A stretch of DNA of 55,083 nt from an uncultured Lachnospiraceae bacterium (GTDB lineage: Bacteria > Bacillota > Clostridia > Lachnospirales > Lachnospiraceae). The DNA lies in assembly GCA_947564645.1 (NCBI GenBank), contig CANOCU010000022.1, positions 1-55,083 of the forward strand. The letters are read 5' to 3'. Positions 33,448 through 41,522 of this stretch are shown here, in pieces; position 1 is the stretch's first letter; each line of letters starts with the position of its first letter. Position numbers and translations under genes: made by a program. The notes below the pieces were generated by a model. The model had not been told where the DNA came from, made no database searches, and saw only the letters and a list, made by a program, of their open reading frames with translations.

Positions 33448-34254
33448 ATGAGTATGCTGCGTTTTCACTATCATATGGAGATAGCATTTTCCGAGCCGGT
33501 ATGGGATCATGTCTACACGTTGAAATGTCTGCCGAAGACGTCGGAGCATCAGGAAATTCTGGAATGCTCGTACACCATTTCGCCGGCCAATAAAATTCAG
33601 GAGGGAATGGATTCTTTCGGCAATCGGATGCTCTATGGAACAGCGGAGGAGAGGCAGAGCCTGTTTCTGGTAGACGTGACGGGACGAGCCAAGATGAGAG
33701 AAGGGGATTCCGGATATGGAAACGAGGATATTTCTCTGTATCGTTACCATACATCCCTGACAAGACCGGAAGAGCGGATTCTGGAACTGCTAGCTGATTG
33801 CCGGGAGAGGACGGCGCAGATCCCGAAGGCCAGGGTGTATGACAGAGCATGCGTCTATATGGGCATTGTGCGGGAGAGTCTTGCGTATCAGAAGGGAATC
33901 ACTACAATCAACACTACGGCGGAAGAAGCGCTGGCGCTTCGGGGTGGTGTCTGTCAGGACTATGCACAGCTTTTGATCGCATTGTGCAGGGAAGATAAGA
34001 TACCGGCAAGATATGTAGTCGGTATGCTGAAGGGAGAGGGAGAGAGTCATGCGTGGACAGAAGTATACGACAATGGAAGATGGGTTGGACTGGACCCGAC
34101 AAACAATGTGGTGGTGGAGCAATCTCATATCAAGATTTCCCATGGAAGGGATTACCGTGACTGTTCCATTAACAGAGGTGTTTTCAGAGGGCAGGCGGAT
34201 CAGAGACAGCGTATCCGGGTGGAAGTGGCGGAAGAAGCGGTGAGAATCTTGTAA
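33448..34254 (+). CDS. Transglutaminase-like cysteine protein
   Basis: A 268-residue protein with an N-terminal bacterial transglutaminase-associated beta domain (to about residue 120) and a transglutaminase/papain-like core. The catalytic triad is visible as Cys169 (GGVCQDYAQ), His201 (ESHAWTEVY) and Asp216 (LDPTNN). No signal peptide is seen, so it acts in the cytoplasm. It may cleave or transfer an amide or peptide bond on the product of the upstream ligase. AGGTGCAGGT precedes the start and it lies 57 nt after the alpha-E gene. Confidence 0.92.
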   Translation: MSMLRFHYHMEIAFSEPVWDHVYTLKCLPKTSEHQEILECSYTISPANKIQEGMDSFGNRMLYGTAEERQSLFLVDVTGRAKMREGDSGYGNEDISLYRYHTSLTRPEERILELLADCRERTAQIPKARVYDRACVYMGIVRESLAYQKGITTINTTAEEALALRGGVCQDYAQLLIALCREDKIPARYVVGMLKGEGESHAWTEVYDNGRWVGLDPTNNVVVEQSHIKISHGRDYRDCSINRGVFRGQADQRQRIRVEVAEEAVRIL

Positions 34255-34268
34255 GAATGGAGATTACT

Positions 34269-35198
34269 ATGATAACAACAGTCGTGAAAGCCGATCTGCC
34301 GGTGGATGAATCACTGGTCATCCGTAAAATGCGGCTGGCGCCGGCACAGGGCGGCGGGAGCAAAAGGATCAGCATCGTTACGGGGATACACGGGGATGAA
34401 TTGGAGGGACAGTATGTTTGCTACAGGCTGTCCGGCTATTTACAGGAGCATGCGCAGAATCTGCAAGGAACGGTAGACATTTACCCGGCGCTCAACCCTT
34501 TTGGAATTGATTCGATCACGCGTGGGATTCCGGCTTTTGATCTGGATATGAACCGCATTTTTCCGGGGAATACGGAGGGGGATATGAATGAGTATCTTGC
34601 CGCGGAGATCCTGAAAGACATAATCGGATCGGATCTGGTGTTTGATATTCATGCCAGTAATATTTTCCTGACGGAGGTGCCGCAGATCCGGATCAATGAA
34701 CTGCATGAGGCGAAGCTGGTTCCGTTTGCCAGGGAAGCGAATGTGGATTTTATCTGGATACACGGGGCAAATACCGTATTGGAATCAACGTTCGCCTATA
34801 GTCTGAATGCCGTTGGGACGCCGACCCTGGTGGTAGAAATGGGCGTAGGGATGCGCATCACGCAGGCATACGGAGAGCAGTTGTTCCGGGGAATCCTGCA
34901 TTTGATGAAGCAGATGGGGATCTGGACGGGAGAGGACTACGTGGTGAAAAAGCCGGTGATCTCTTCGAAACCGGAAGACGTCTGCTTTCTGAACGCTTCT
35001 GCTTCCGGTATTTTTCTCAAAAACAGGGAGCATGGAGAGCATCTGGAGCACGGAGACCTGATCGGCAGGATCGTCAATCCGCTGACGGGGATGATAATCA
35101 ACGAGATTAAGGCGCCGGTGTCCGGATGGCTTTTTACGATACGGGAATACCCGGTGGTAAATGAGGGGTCTCTGATCGGCAGGATTTTACGCTGCTAA
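34269..35198 (+). CDS. Aspartoacylase/succinylglutamate desuccinylase-like zinc enzyme
   Basis: A 309-residue AspA/AstE-type member of the M14 carboxypeptidase clan, which hydrolyses N-acyl amino acids or peptide-like amides with one zinc. Metal ligands appear intact: His41 and Glu44 in TGIHGDELEG and His128 in FDIHAS. DMNRIFPG holds the substrate-binding Arg, and Glu190 in VVEMG is the likely general base. The C-terminus is a small beta domain. Start at 34269 because GGAG lies 6 nt upstream; an ATG at 34257 is also in frame. Placed right after the transglutaminase, it is the probable hydrolase arm of the system. Confidence 0.85.
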   Translation: MITTVVKADLPVDESLVIRKMRLAPAQGGGSKRISIVTGIHGDELEGQYVCYRLSGYLQEHAQNLQGTVDIYPALNPFGIDSITRGIPAFDLDMNRIFPGNTEGDMNEYLAAEILKDIIGSDLVFDIHASNIFLTEVPQIRINELHEAKLVPFAREANVDFIWIHGANTVLESTFAYSLNAVGTPTLVVEMGVGMRITQAYGEQLFRGILHLMKQMGIWTGEDYVVKKPVISSKPEDVCFLNASASGIFLKNREHGEHLEHGDLIGRIVNPLTGMIINEIKAPVSGWLFTIREYPVVNEGSLIGRILRC

Positions 35199-35223
35199 AC
35201 GAGGGGACCCTGATGGAGGCAGT

Positions 35224-36162
35224 ATGGAAAGAAAAACAATATTTCAGATCAGGGCACTATACCGCGATGATTTCCGGGTGACCGGATTTTCTTTTGGGCA
35301 TGGGGAGAGAGCGGTCTGTATCGTGGGCAGCATGCGGGGGAATGAAAATCAGCAGCTATATTGCTGTGCCGAATTGGTAAGGAAGCTGAAAGCATTAGAA
35401 GAGAAGGGGTGTATCAGGGAAGGCAGGGAGATCCTCGTGATTCCCTGTGTGAATCCCTATTCCATGAATATCAAGAAGCGATTCTGGAGTATCGATAACA
35501 CAGATATCAACCGGATGTTTCCGGGGTACAGCGAAGGCGAGACCACGCAGAGAATAGCCGGAGGGGTATTTGAGGCGATCAAGGATTATACTTATGGTTT
35601 GCAGTTTGCGTCCTTTTATATGCCGGGACGGTTTGTGCCTCACATCCGTATTATGAAGACGGGCTTTGAGGATGTGGAACTGGCGAAAAAGTTTGGCTTT
35701 CCTTATGTCGTCCTGCATACACCCCGGCCTTTTGATACGGCGACGCTGAATTATAACTGGCAGATCTGGGAGACCAGGGCGTTCTCTGTCTATACCACGA
35801 CCACGGAACGGATTGACAGAGTCAGCGCCAGACAGGCAGTGGAGGCTGTCCTGAGCTTTCTGCAGAAGCAGGGGATCGTGGATTACAGCGGATTTGAGGG
35901 ATATGTTTCGAAGGTGGTGTCCACCGAGGAGATGGTGTCGGTGCGCAACAGGAGGGCGGGCTTTTTTGAAGGGAAAGCAAACGCCGGAGAGTATGTGCGC
36001 AAGGGGCAGCTTCTGGCCTGCATCGTGGATTGTTATGAGGGTATGGTCGTAGATCAGATTTATGCTCCGCTTGAGGGGACGCTGCTCTTTAGCCATGCGG
36101 AGCCGAAGGTGTACGAGAATACGGCTGTGTATAAGATCATTCCGGAGACAGAGGACTGGTAG
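35224..36162 (+). CDS. Aspartoacylase-like pseudoenzyme
   Basis: A 312-residue homolog of the preceding protein with the same overall order of motifs, including NRMFPGYSEG. The key residues are replaced: the HGDE ligand motif reads MRGNE (His to Arg38), the second His is Phe128 in LQFASF, and the general-base Glu is Tyr190 in FSVYTTTT. It is therefore unlikely to bind zinc in the normal way or to hydrolyse amides. GGAGG precedes the start 25 nt after the active paralog, so the two may form a heterodimer in which this one is structural or substrate-binding. I do not know a named family for the degenerate member. Confidence 0.8.
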   Translation: MERKTIFQIRALYRDDFRVTGFSFGHGERAVCIVGSMRGNENQQLYCCAELVRKLKALEEKGCIREGREILVIPCVNPYSMNIKKRFWSIDNTDINRMFPGYSEGETTQRIAGGVFEAIKDYTYGLQFASFYMPGRFVPHIRIMKTGFEDVELAKKFGFPYVVLHTPRPFDTATLNYNWQIWETRAFSVYTTTTERIDRVSARQAVEAVLSFLQKQGIVDYSGFEGYVSKVVSTEEMVSVRNRRAGFFEGKANAGEYVRKGQLLACIVDCYEGMVVDQIYAPLEGTLLFSHAEPKVYENTAVYKIIPETEDW

Positions 36163-36196
36163 TCAGGCATTTAAGAAAACTTTAAGCAAAAAGGCA

Positions 36197-36226
36197 TTGG
36201 TAAGACAGGGGGGAGTATGATATACT
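36197..36226 (+). promoter_or_regulatory. Promoter of the AI-2E family gene
   Basis: TTGGTA (36197-36202) and TATACT (36221-36226) are spaced by 18 bp. This places transcription start downstream of an in-frame ATG at 36217, so the true protein start must be later. Confidence 0.55.
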
Positions 36227-36318
36227 ATCCAGAAAGTTGGGGCTTCAAAAGCAGGCAGGGCGGTCAGGACGGAAAGGATCCTGTTCCGGCGGGCAGACCT
36301 GCGGGCCGCAGGAAAGGC

Positions 36319-37536
36319 ATGGATAGCAACATGGAATTAAAATGGAAAAGTTGTCTTCGGATCGGTGTGACGGTGATGGTATTGTTTCTGCTGACACATT
36401 ACTGGACGGCATGTATGGATGCAGCAGGTATTGCGCTGGGGGCCGCAATGCCTTTGTTTTTAGGCTGTGTGATCGCCTATATCGTGAATATCCCCATGAC
36501 CTTTATTGAGAAAGGGCTGCGTAAGGCCGGCAGAGATGACCGGAACGGGCAGGAAGAATCGAACAGCCGGGCAGGCAGGAAGAACGTAAAGCATAAGCGA
36601 CCGGCAAAGAACGGTGTTCCTGCCCTGCAGAAGTTTGTCCGGCCCGTCAGTCTGGTACTGGCGCTGATCAGTATTGTCCTGTTGGTCTTCCTGATCGTCC
36701 GGATGATCGTTCCGGAGCTTCTAAGCTGTATGCAGCTGCTGTTTCGGGAATTGCCGGGAGTGCTGCAGGATGCCATGCAGTGGCTGGAGGATAATCTGCA
36801 GATCAGTTCCTGGCTGGAAGGAGACAACGGACTTTGGTCGATGGATCCGAATAGTCTGGGAGACTGGCAGGAGTGGGTGACGAAGCTGTCCTCTTTCCTG
36901 TGGAGCGGTCTGGGCGGCGCGATGCTTACGGCTGCCGGGATCGTATCGTCCGTCTTTTCCACGACGGTCACGGTGGTGGTCGGGTTTATCTTTGCCCTCT
37001 ATCTGCTAGCCGGGAAGGAGAAGATCGGCGGGCAGATGACGACGCTGCTTCGCAAATATCTGCCGGTTAAGCTGATAGATAAGATCTTCTATGTCCTGCA
37101 TGTCTTTGACGGTTCTTTTCATAGTTTCATCGTCGGGCAGTGTACGGAGGCGGTGGTACTGGGGCTGTTGTGCATCATCGGTATGCTCCTGCTGCGGCTG
37201 CCTTACGCCGCCATGATCGGCTGTCTGGTCGGTTTCACGGCGCTGATCCCGGTGGCAGGCGCGTATATCGGCGCGGTGGTGGGCGCCGTTATGATTTTTA
37301 CGGTGTCGCCTGTCAAGGCAGTGATCTTTATCGTATTTCTGGTTGTCTTGCAGCAGCTGGAGGGCAACCTGATCTACCCGAAGGTAGTGGGGTCGTCCAT
37401 TGGCCTGCCGGGTATCTGGGTGCTGGCGGCAGTGACGGTCGGCGGCGGTGTGATGGGGGTCGGCGGTATGCTTCTTGGCGTGCCGACAGCGGCAGCGCTT
37501 TACCGCCTTCTGCAGAATGACGTGAGGAAGAAATAA
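36319..37536 (+). CDS. AI-2E family (PerM-like) membrane transporter
   Basis: A polytopic protein of about 405 residues with seven or eight helices, of the AI-2E/PerM family, whose members export small molecules or ions. It has the conserved late segments GCLVGFTALIPVAGAYIGAV and PKVVGSSIGLPGIWVLAAVT. A basic, low-complexity cytoplasmic insert lies at residues 70-100 (RNGQEESNSRAGRKN). Start is ATG 36319 or 36331; AGGAAAGG is close to the first and better spaced for the second. The export of autoinducer-2 is a family name, not a conclusion for this protein. Confidence 0.85.
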   Translation: MDSNMELKWKSCLRIGVTVMVLFLLTHYWTACMDAAGIALGAAMPLFLGCVIAYIVNIPMTFIEKGLRKAGRDDRNGQEESNSRAGRKNVKHKRPAKNGVPALQKFVRPVSLVLALISIVLLVFLIVRMIVPELLSCMQLLFRELPGVLQDAMQWLEDNLQISSWLEGDNGLWSMDPNSLGDWQEWVTKLSSFLWSGLGGAMLTAAGIVSSVFSTTVTVVVGFIFALYLLAGKEKIGGQMTTLLRKYLPVKLIDKIFYVLHVFDGSFHSFIVGQCTEAVVLGLLCIIGMLLLRLPYAAMIGCLVGFTALIPVAGAYIGAVVGAVMIFTVSPVKAVIFIVFLVVLQQLEGNLIYPKVVGSSIGLPGIWVLAAVTVGGGVMGVGGMLLGVPTAAALYRLLQNDVRKK

Positions 37537-37550
37537 GAGTGCCTGATAAA

Positions 37551-37587
37551 GATACGCCCGTGCAAAGTGTCTGCATGGGCGTATTTT
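37551..37587. terminator. Bidirectional intrinsic terminator
   Basis: GATACGCCCGTGCA pairs with TGCATGGGCGTATT around a short loop and is followed by T residues. It lies between the convergent AI-2E and MFS genes and, read on the minus strand, also ends in a short T-run. Confidence 0.8.
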
Positions 37588-37593
37588 CTCGAT

Positions 37594-38745
37594 TTACCAG
37601 TGAGAGAAAAGAATGCCGGCCAGGGGCGACAGTACGATCATGATCATGGAAAAGGTAAAGGATTCCATGGAAATCAATGTCGCACGCTGTTCTGACGGGA
37701 ACATATCCTGCAGGATCGTATTCGTCCTTACCTGCAGCGCGTCATCGCCAAATGCGGAGAGAAAGCCGCCTGCCGCCATGAGCGGACAGATTCCGGTATG
37801 TTCTATAAGTACGCCGCCGGTCACGAACAGCGCGGTGAGCAGGAATACACTTCGGTAGCGAAGCTTTTGCCATCTCAGTATGAGCCTGGCGCCGAGGATG
37901 CCGCCCATCTCCATGAAGAACAGGGAGAGGCCGAGCGTGAAACCGGACAATCCGGCTTCCGGCAGCTTTGCCTGCAGGAAGAACAACAGCAGGATGTCGG
38001 CGGCTCCGACCAGGGAATTGCAGAACATGAAGAGGACTGCCCTTCTTGCCGTTTTCAGAAAAGAAAGACTCGCAAGAAAGCAGTCGGCCAGTTCTCTTCG
38101 TATGGCATGAAAAGCCGTGCGGAATCTGCCTGCCCGCACGAGGGAAGGGGATATGGCAGAGAATGCCTGCCGGTCCTTAGTACCTTGCGGCATGTGTGCT
38201 TCCCACAGGGTGCAAAGGATCCCGATCTGTATCATCCCGATCACGATATCTATGCCGTAGGCCGCCCGATGCCCGATCAAAAGCGCAAAACCGGCGCATA
38301 GGGTAGAGAGGCCGCCGCAGAACCGGCAGATGCTCAGCTGGACGGAGGCATATTTCCCATAATAATCTTCGCGGGCATGCATTTTCAGGGAATCGTAGGC
38401 GAGTGCGTCTCCCGACCCCGATGCAAAGTTATAGCCTGCTGCCTGGAAGACCATCGATGCGCATATCGTCCATAGGCTGCAGGAGCATATCATAATGATA
38501 TTGCCGATCATGGTCATGACGCTGCTGACGATAAGCATATTCTTCCGCCCGAAAACATCGGCGAGAACGCCTGACGGAATTTCCAGGATCAGACTTGTGA
38601 TGTGAAAAACGGTCTCGGCAAAGCCGATTTCCACCAGGCTGTATCCCCGCGCCGCCAGGATTGCCACCCAGGCTCCGGTCAGGGACAGGTTGCCGAGAAT
38701 GGAGGATAAGTATAATCTCGATATTTGTTTTTTGATAGGTAACAT
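37594..38745 (-). CDS. MFS efflux transporter under leader attenuation
   Basis: A 383-residue major facilitator with about 12 predicted helices. The loop between helices 2 and 3 reads GVLADVFGRKNML, the MFS signature. The N-terminus IKKQISRLYLSSILGNLSLTG is short and basic. AAGGAG lies 6 nt before the ATG inside one arm of a perfect 10-bp inverted repeat. Further upstream are a consensus promoter, a 29-codon leader ORF and a terminator hairpin. This architecture is well known for resistance genes induced by ribosome-targeting antibiotics, so I infer that this pump exports such a drug. The sequence alone does not show which compound. Confidence 0.85.
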   Translation of the reverse strand: MLPIKKQISRLYLSSILGNLSLTGAWVAILAARGYSLVEIGFAETVFHITSLILEIPSGVLADVFGRKNMLIVSSVMTMIGNIIMICSCSLWTICASMVFQAAGYNFASGSGDALAYDSLKMHAREDYYGKYASVQLSICRFCGGLSTLCAGFALLIGHRAAYGIDIVIGMIQIGILCTLWEAHMPQGTKDRQAFSAISPSLVRAGRFRTAFHAIRRELADCFLASLSFLKTARRAVLFMFCNSLVGAADILLLFFLQAKLPEAGLSGFTLGLSLFFMEMGGILGARLILRWQKLRYRSVFLLTALFVTGGVLIEHTGICPLMAAGGFLSAFGDDALQVRTNTILQDMFPSEQRATLISMESFTFSMIMIVLSPLAGILFSHW

Positions 38746-38750
38746 AAAAA

Positions 38751-38785
38751 ATCTCCTTAACTTTGATTTTGGTCGTTAAGGAGAT
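38751..38785 (-). promoter_or_regulatory. SD-sequestering inverted repeat
   Basis: ATCTCCTTAA (38751-38760) and TTAAGGAGAT (38776-38785) are perfect complements with a 15-nt loop. On the mRNA the second-transcribed arm holds the AAGGAG ribosome site of the MFS gene. The first-transcribed arm is preceded by CACTATC, which can instead pair with GGATAGTG inside the leader ORF, giving an alternative fold that frees the site. Confidence 0.75.
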
Positions 38786-38817
38786 AGTGTACCGGTTCTG
38801 TAAGATTCACCGCATGA

Positions 38818-38907
38818 TTAAATCTTCTTAAAAAAAGGCGCACTATCCCCGTAAAACGGAGAAATGCTTCCTTTTTGAAGTTGAAGGTTTATCATTTTCC
38901 AGATCAT
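38818..38907 (-). CDS. Leader peptide of the MFS gene (29 aa)
   Basis: A 29-codon ORF reading MIWKMINLQLQK at the start and GDSAPFFKKI at the end. AAAGG lies 8 nt before its ATG. It sits between the promoter (38936-38964) and the MFS gene, and its coding sequence contains the arms of a terminator-like hairpin (38830-38876, ending in T7). A ribosome stalled on it would change folding of the downstream RNA. The MFS start follows 72 nt after its stop. The peptide is presumably regulatory rather than functional on its own. Confidence 0.7.
   Translation of the reverse strand: MIWKMINLQLQKGSISPFYGDSAPFFKKI
38830..38876 (-). terminator. Attenuator hairpin in the MFS leader
   Basis: On the minus strand AAAAAGG-GC pairs with GC-CCTTTTT, enclosing an inner CTCCG/CGGGG stem, and the T7 run lies at 38830-38836. 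The hairpin overlaps the leader ORF, so translation would interfere with its formation. Confidence 0.6.
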
Positions 38908-38935
38908 ATATGCGGCCTTTCGTTTACTCTAACAT

Positions 38936-38964
38936 AGCATAGCACGGATAGTACCGGGTGTCAA
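38936..38964 (-). promoter_or_regulatory. Consensus promoter of the MFS leader transcript
   Basis: On the minus strand TTGACA (38959-38964) and TATGCT (38936-38941) are spaced by exactly 17 bp, about 30 bp upstream of the leader ORF start. Confidence 0.75.
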
Positions 38965-38995
38965 ACCAAAAGATTCTGGTTCAGATCCGTTACAC

Positions 38996-39352
38996 TTATT
39001 GATAAATCCCTAAAAAAGATGTTATTTTCCCATGTGGATAGTCTCCTTCAATGAGACCAAATTCGGGATCGTAATATTTATGATCGAACAGCAGCGTCCA
39101 ATGCGTGTATCCCGCGGTGGTATGTACCGTTAAAATGGAATATTCATGCGGCACAGGATTCTTTTTGGAGATGCGTGTATTTCTTTCCGCATGTTTTATG
39201 CCGTAGAAGTCCAGTATTTCGATCAGCTGTCCGATGCTCGTGGGACTGCTTGTTTTCATGTCTTTTATTACTTCGTCGATCTTCCTGCCTGTAATCATGG
39301 CGATGCACGCCTGTCCGCAGGTTTCAGAGGTTGGCTGTAGTACCAGTTCCAT
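38996..39352 (-). CDS. Stand-alone C39-like cysteine peptidase domain
   Basis: A 118-residue protein that looks like a lone peptidase C39 / papain-like domain. The catalytic Cys is in LQPTSETCGQACIAM (Cys12), the His in GYTHWTLLF and the Asp in YYDPEFG. C39 domains normally sit at the N-terminus of bacteriocin-exporting ABC transporters and cut double-glycine leaders; here no transporter or bacteriocin gene is adjacent. No signal peptide is visible, so it would be cytoplasmic. Its function is unknown. GGAGA lies just upstream of the ATG. Confidence 0.75.
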   Translation of the reverse strand: MELVLQPTSETCGQACIAMITGRKIDEVIKDMKTSSPTSIGQLIEILDFYGIKHAERNTRISKKNPVPHEYSILTVHTTAGYTHWTLLFDHKYYDPEFGLIEGDYPHGKITSFLGIYQ

Positions 39353-39409
39353 ATCGATTCTCCTTTCTGATCTGGGTCTTGATTCCTGATAGTGAGTGTA
39401 GCCTGCTTT

Positions 39410-41170
39410 TTATCCTGCTGCCTTTATGGCTTCCCGGATCGCCTGGTTGACCTTATCGCGGAGGCCGAGCAGATGAGCTTCTTCCCGTGGATAATCATCA
39501 AAAATAACCTTCTTTGTATCGATCAGTGACAGTACCGTCTCCCGATCCGTCAGCTTTTCAAGGGCTATGAGGGCACAATAGTCCGTCATGGCCTCGTCCA
39601 TCAGCATCAGACGGATGGAACCCTCCGGCCGGCCGTCTTTTCCGGGATATACCAGGAAAGCGTCTCCGGACGGGAAGGCGCTGCCGGCATCCGTGCACCG
39701 GTACGGATCGATGGGGTAACGGGAAAGCTGCGCGTTGTAGAAATTATAGCCCCAGTGCAGGAAACCGTCCAACCGGTATTTGTACAGCTGTACACCGAGT
39801 ATGCGGGTACGATATCCCGGCAGCACGATAAAACGGTTTGACACGGCAACGCATTGTCCCGTACAATAGTAGCCCCACAGGTGCTCGGGCCGTTTTTGCA
39901 GGAAGGGTTCTATGTGATCCAGAGCACAGACCGGCTGCTGCACCAGTCCTTCCTTATAAAAGGCATAATCCGACAGGGCGTCGATCACCTTGCAGCCCTG
40001 GAGATCCTGGGATACACCGGCCCAGGCGCTGCGGAAGCTTTCCATCTGATCCCTGTGCGGTTCGTCCGATATGTGAAAATAAGTGCGGTCTGTGATCTCC
40101 AGAACCTGCAGCTCCTGTTTCAGAGCCGTCAGAAACCGGTGCAGAAATTCCCGGTACGTTGCTCCGGCGGAGTCCGTGTCCCAGCCGAAGATCTGCTGAT
40201 AACTTCCGTCCTTGTATGCCATGATCTTGGGAGCTGCCGCCGCGCCCCACTGGCTGAACAGATGGGAGATCTCAAAGTATTCGATCCCGCAGGATCGGGC
40301 CATCTTAACCCACCTGTGAAAGCGATCAAACCCAAAACGGTACCGGTCACCCTCGACCGTAACGTCCACGAGCTGAACGGTCAGGCGTTCACCGCCCACT
40401 ACCGTGTCGAGCGGCGGCGTAAAGACAGGAGTCAACAACATATTGCATTTATGCTTCACGGCCTCCTGTACGAAGGCTTCCACGATCTCCCAGTATCTCT
40501 CGGAGAAAACTTCTACGCCATAATACTGAGCCAGACAGTCGCTGTGGAACCATTCGGTATGTGGGATCGGCAGCTTCGGGAGCGCCAGATCCAGAACCTC
40601 GTAGCGGATTTCGGTTTCAGAGAGGAGCTCGGTTTCGCAGCGGATTCTCTCTTCGCAAGGGGTTTCGGTTTCGCAGCGGATTCTCTCTTCGCAAGAGGTT
40701 TCGGTTTCGCAGCGGATTCCCTCTTCGCAGGGGACGTCCTGTTTCCTTCGCAAGACGAAATGGATGGGATATTCTCCGGCTTCCAGAGATTCCGTCAATG
40801 CAATGTCGATCCACAGACTCCGCCACTGCCCAGGCACTAGCGGAAATCCCCACTTCGGGATCATGCTCAGCCTGTCGGGATACATACCCGGCTCGATGGC
40901 CAGATAGTCATCGTCTCGTCTGCTGTTGCAGGGATATTCACATGGCACCAGATTAACCATACGGATGCGGACATGATCCCGGAGGCAGGGGGGAGTGATC
41001 GCCGTCACGCAGCCTTGCTGCGTGTCTTCGCCGTTTAGGCGGTAGGCGATCTGGAACGACAGTGTCTCGCCCTTTAGGCCGGTTAGCCGTCTGTCGGTCA
41101 GTTCCTGGAGTTTCCTGCCGTCAGGAAATACCTTGCACAGAGAGGAAACCGGTATTGATTGAAAAGACAT
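39410..41170 (-). CDS. DUF4091 / GH123-like glycoside hydrolase family protein
   Basis: A 586-residue cytoplasmic-looking protein (no signal peptide). Residues 1-190 form a beta-sandwich-like region, including a variable stretch of repeated RCETET-CEERI units. From about 210 a TIM-barrel-like region follows, with YFHISDEPH near residue 360; the adjacent Asp-Glu resembles the catalytic pair of GH123 N-acetyl-beta-galactosaminidases, to which DUF4091 is related. HWGYNFYNAQLS and the SIRLMLMDEAMTDYCALIALE segment are typical. AGGAGG precedes the start. Substrate is unknown; it may act on amino-sugar glycans after uptake. Confidence 0.8.
   Translation of the reverse strand: MSFQSIPVSSLCKVFPDGRKLQELTDRRLTGLKGETLSFQIAYRLNGEDTQQGCVTAITPPCLRDHVRIRMVNLVPCEYPCNSRRDDDYLAIEPGMYPDRLSMIPKWGFPLVPGQWRSLWIDIALTESLEAGEYPIHFVLRRKQDVPCEEGIRCETETSCEERIRCETETPCEERIRCETELLSETEIRYEVLDLALPKLPIPHTEWFHSDCLAQYYGVEVFSERYWEIVEAFVQEAVKHKCNMLLTPVFTPPLDTVVGGERLTVQLVDVTVEGDRYRFGFDRFHRWVKMARSCGIEYFEISHLFSQWGAAAAPKIMAYKDGSYQQIFGWDTDSAGATYREFLHRFLTALKQELQVLEITDRTYFHISDEPHRDQMESFRSAWAGVSQDLQGCKVIDALSDYAFYKEGLVQQPVCALDHIEPFLQKRPEHLWGYYCTGQCVAVSNRFIVLPGYRTRILGVQLYKYRLDGFLHWGYNFYNAQLSRYPIDPYRCTDAGSAFPSGDAFLVYPGKDGRPEGSIRLMLMDEAMTDYCALIALEKLTDRETVLSLIDTKKVIFDDYPREEAHLLGLRDKVNQAIREAIKAAG
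40631..40731. repeat. In-frame 36-bp tandem repeat, about 2.8 copies
   Basis: Units start at 40631, 40667 and 40703, each opening with GGTTTCGCAGCGGATT; the third is partial. A degenerate piece lies just before. The unit is 12 codons long (RCETETPCEERI in the minus-strand protein), so copy-number change would keep the DUF4091 frame open. Confidence 0.9.
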
Positions 41171-41317
41171 GGGGAGCCTCCTTTTTCAGTGAAATTTGTT
41201 ATGCCGCTACTATAATGCTGCAGGTGAGTTGGCAGATCATGCTGCATACTATCAGTCTACCACAGAGTCCCACGGTTTGTCGCTATGGAAAGAATATTTT
41301 CTGACAGGAATGTATTA

Positions 41318-41359
41318 TTACTTTTCACGGGTCAGGAATGCGCACTGGCTGCGCATTCC
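41318..41359. repeat. Structured intergenic repeat, copy B
   Basis: TTACTTTTCACGGGTCAGGA (41318-41337) matches the head of the element at 30999 in 18 of 20 positions. It runs into the hairpin GGAATGCGC/GCGCATTCC (41335-41343 with 41351-41359), followed by GTGAGAA, comparable to GTGAAAA after the first hairpin of copy A. Confidence 0.55.
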
Positions 41360-41398
41360 GTGAGAACATGATTCAGGTGTGAGGGGCGTTCGATCTTC

Positions 41399-41427
41399 TT
41401 GTAAAACAGTTGTGATTCGGCTATAAT
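41399..41427 (+). promoter_or_regulatory. Promoter of mutM
   Basis: TTGTAA (41399-41404) and TATAAT (41422-41427) are spaced by 17 bp, about 95 bp upstream of mutM. Confidence 0.7.
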
Positions 41428-41522
41428 GAAGGAACGAGTGATGGTAAATGAAAAATGCCTGATGTCGTTTAAGTAGACAATATAACGATAGATAACAGGA
41501 AACAGAAAGGACAGAAGAGAAA

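Noticed and set aside
40631-40731. 36-bp direct repeats considered as a CRISPR array
   Set aside because: Units are contiguous without spacers, in frame within a gene, and no cas genes are present.
39854-40840. A 328-codon plus-strand reading frame antisense to the DUF4091 gene
   Set aside because: It mirrors the repeat-rich DUF4091 coding sequence, lacks a ribosome site and shows no domain.
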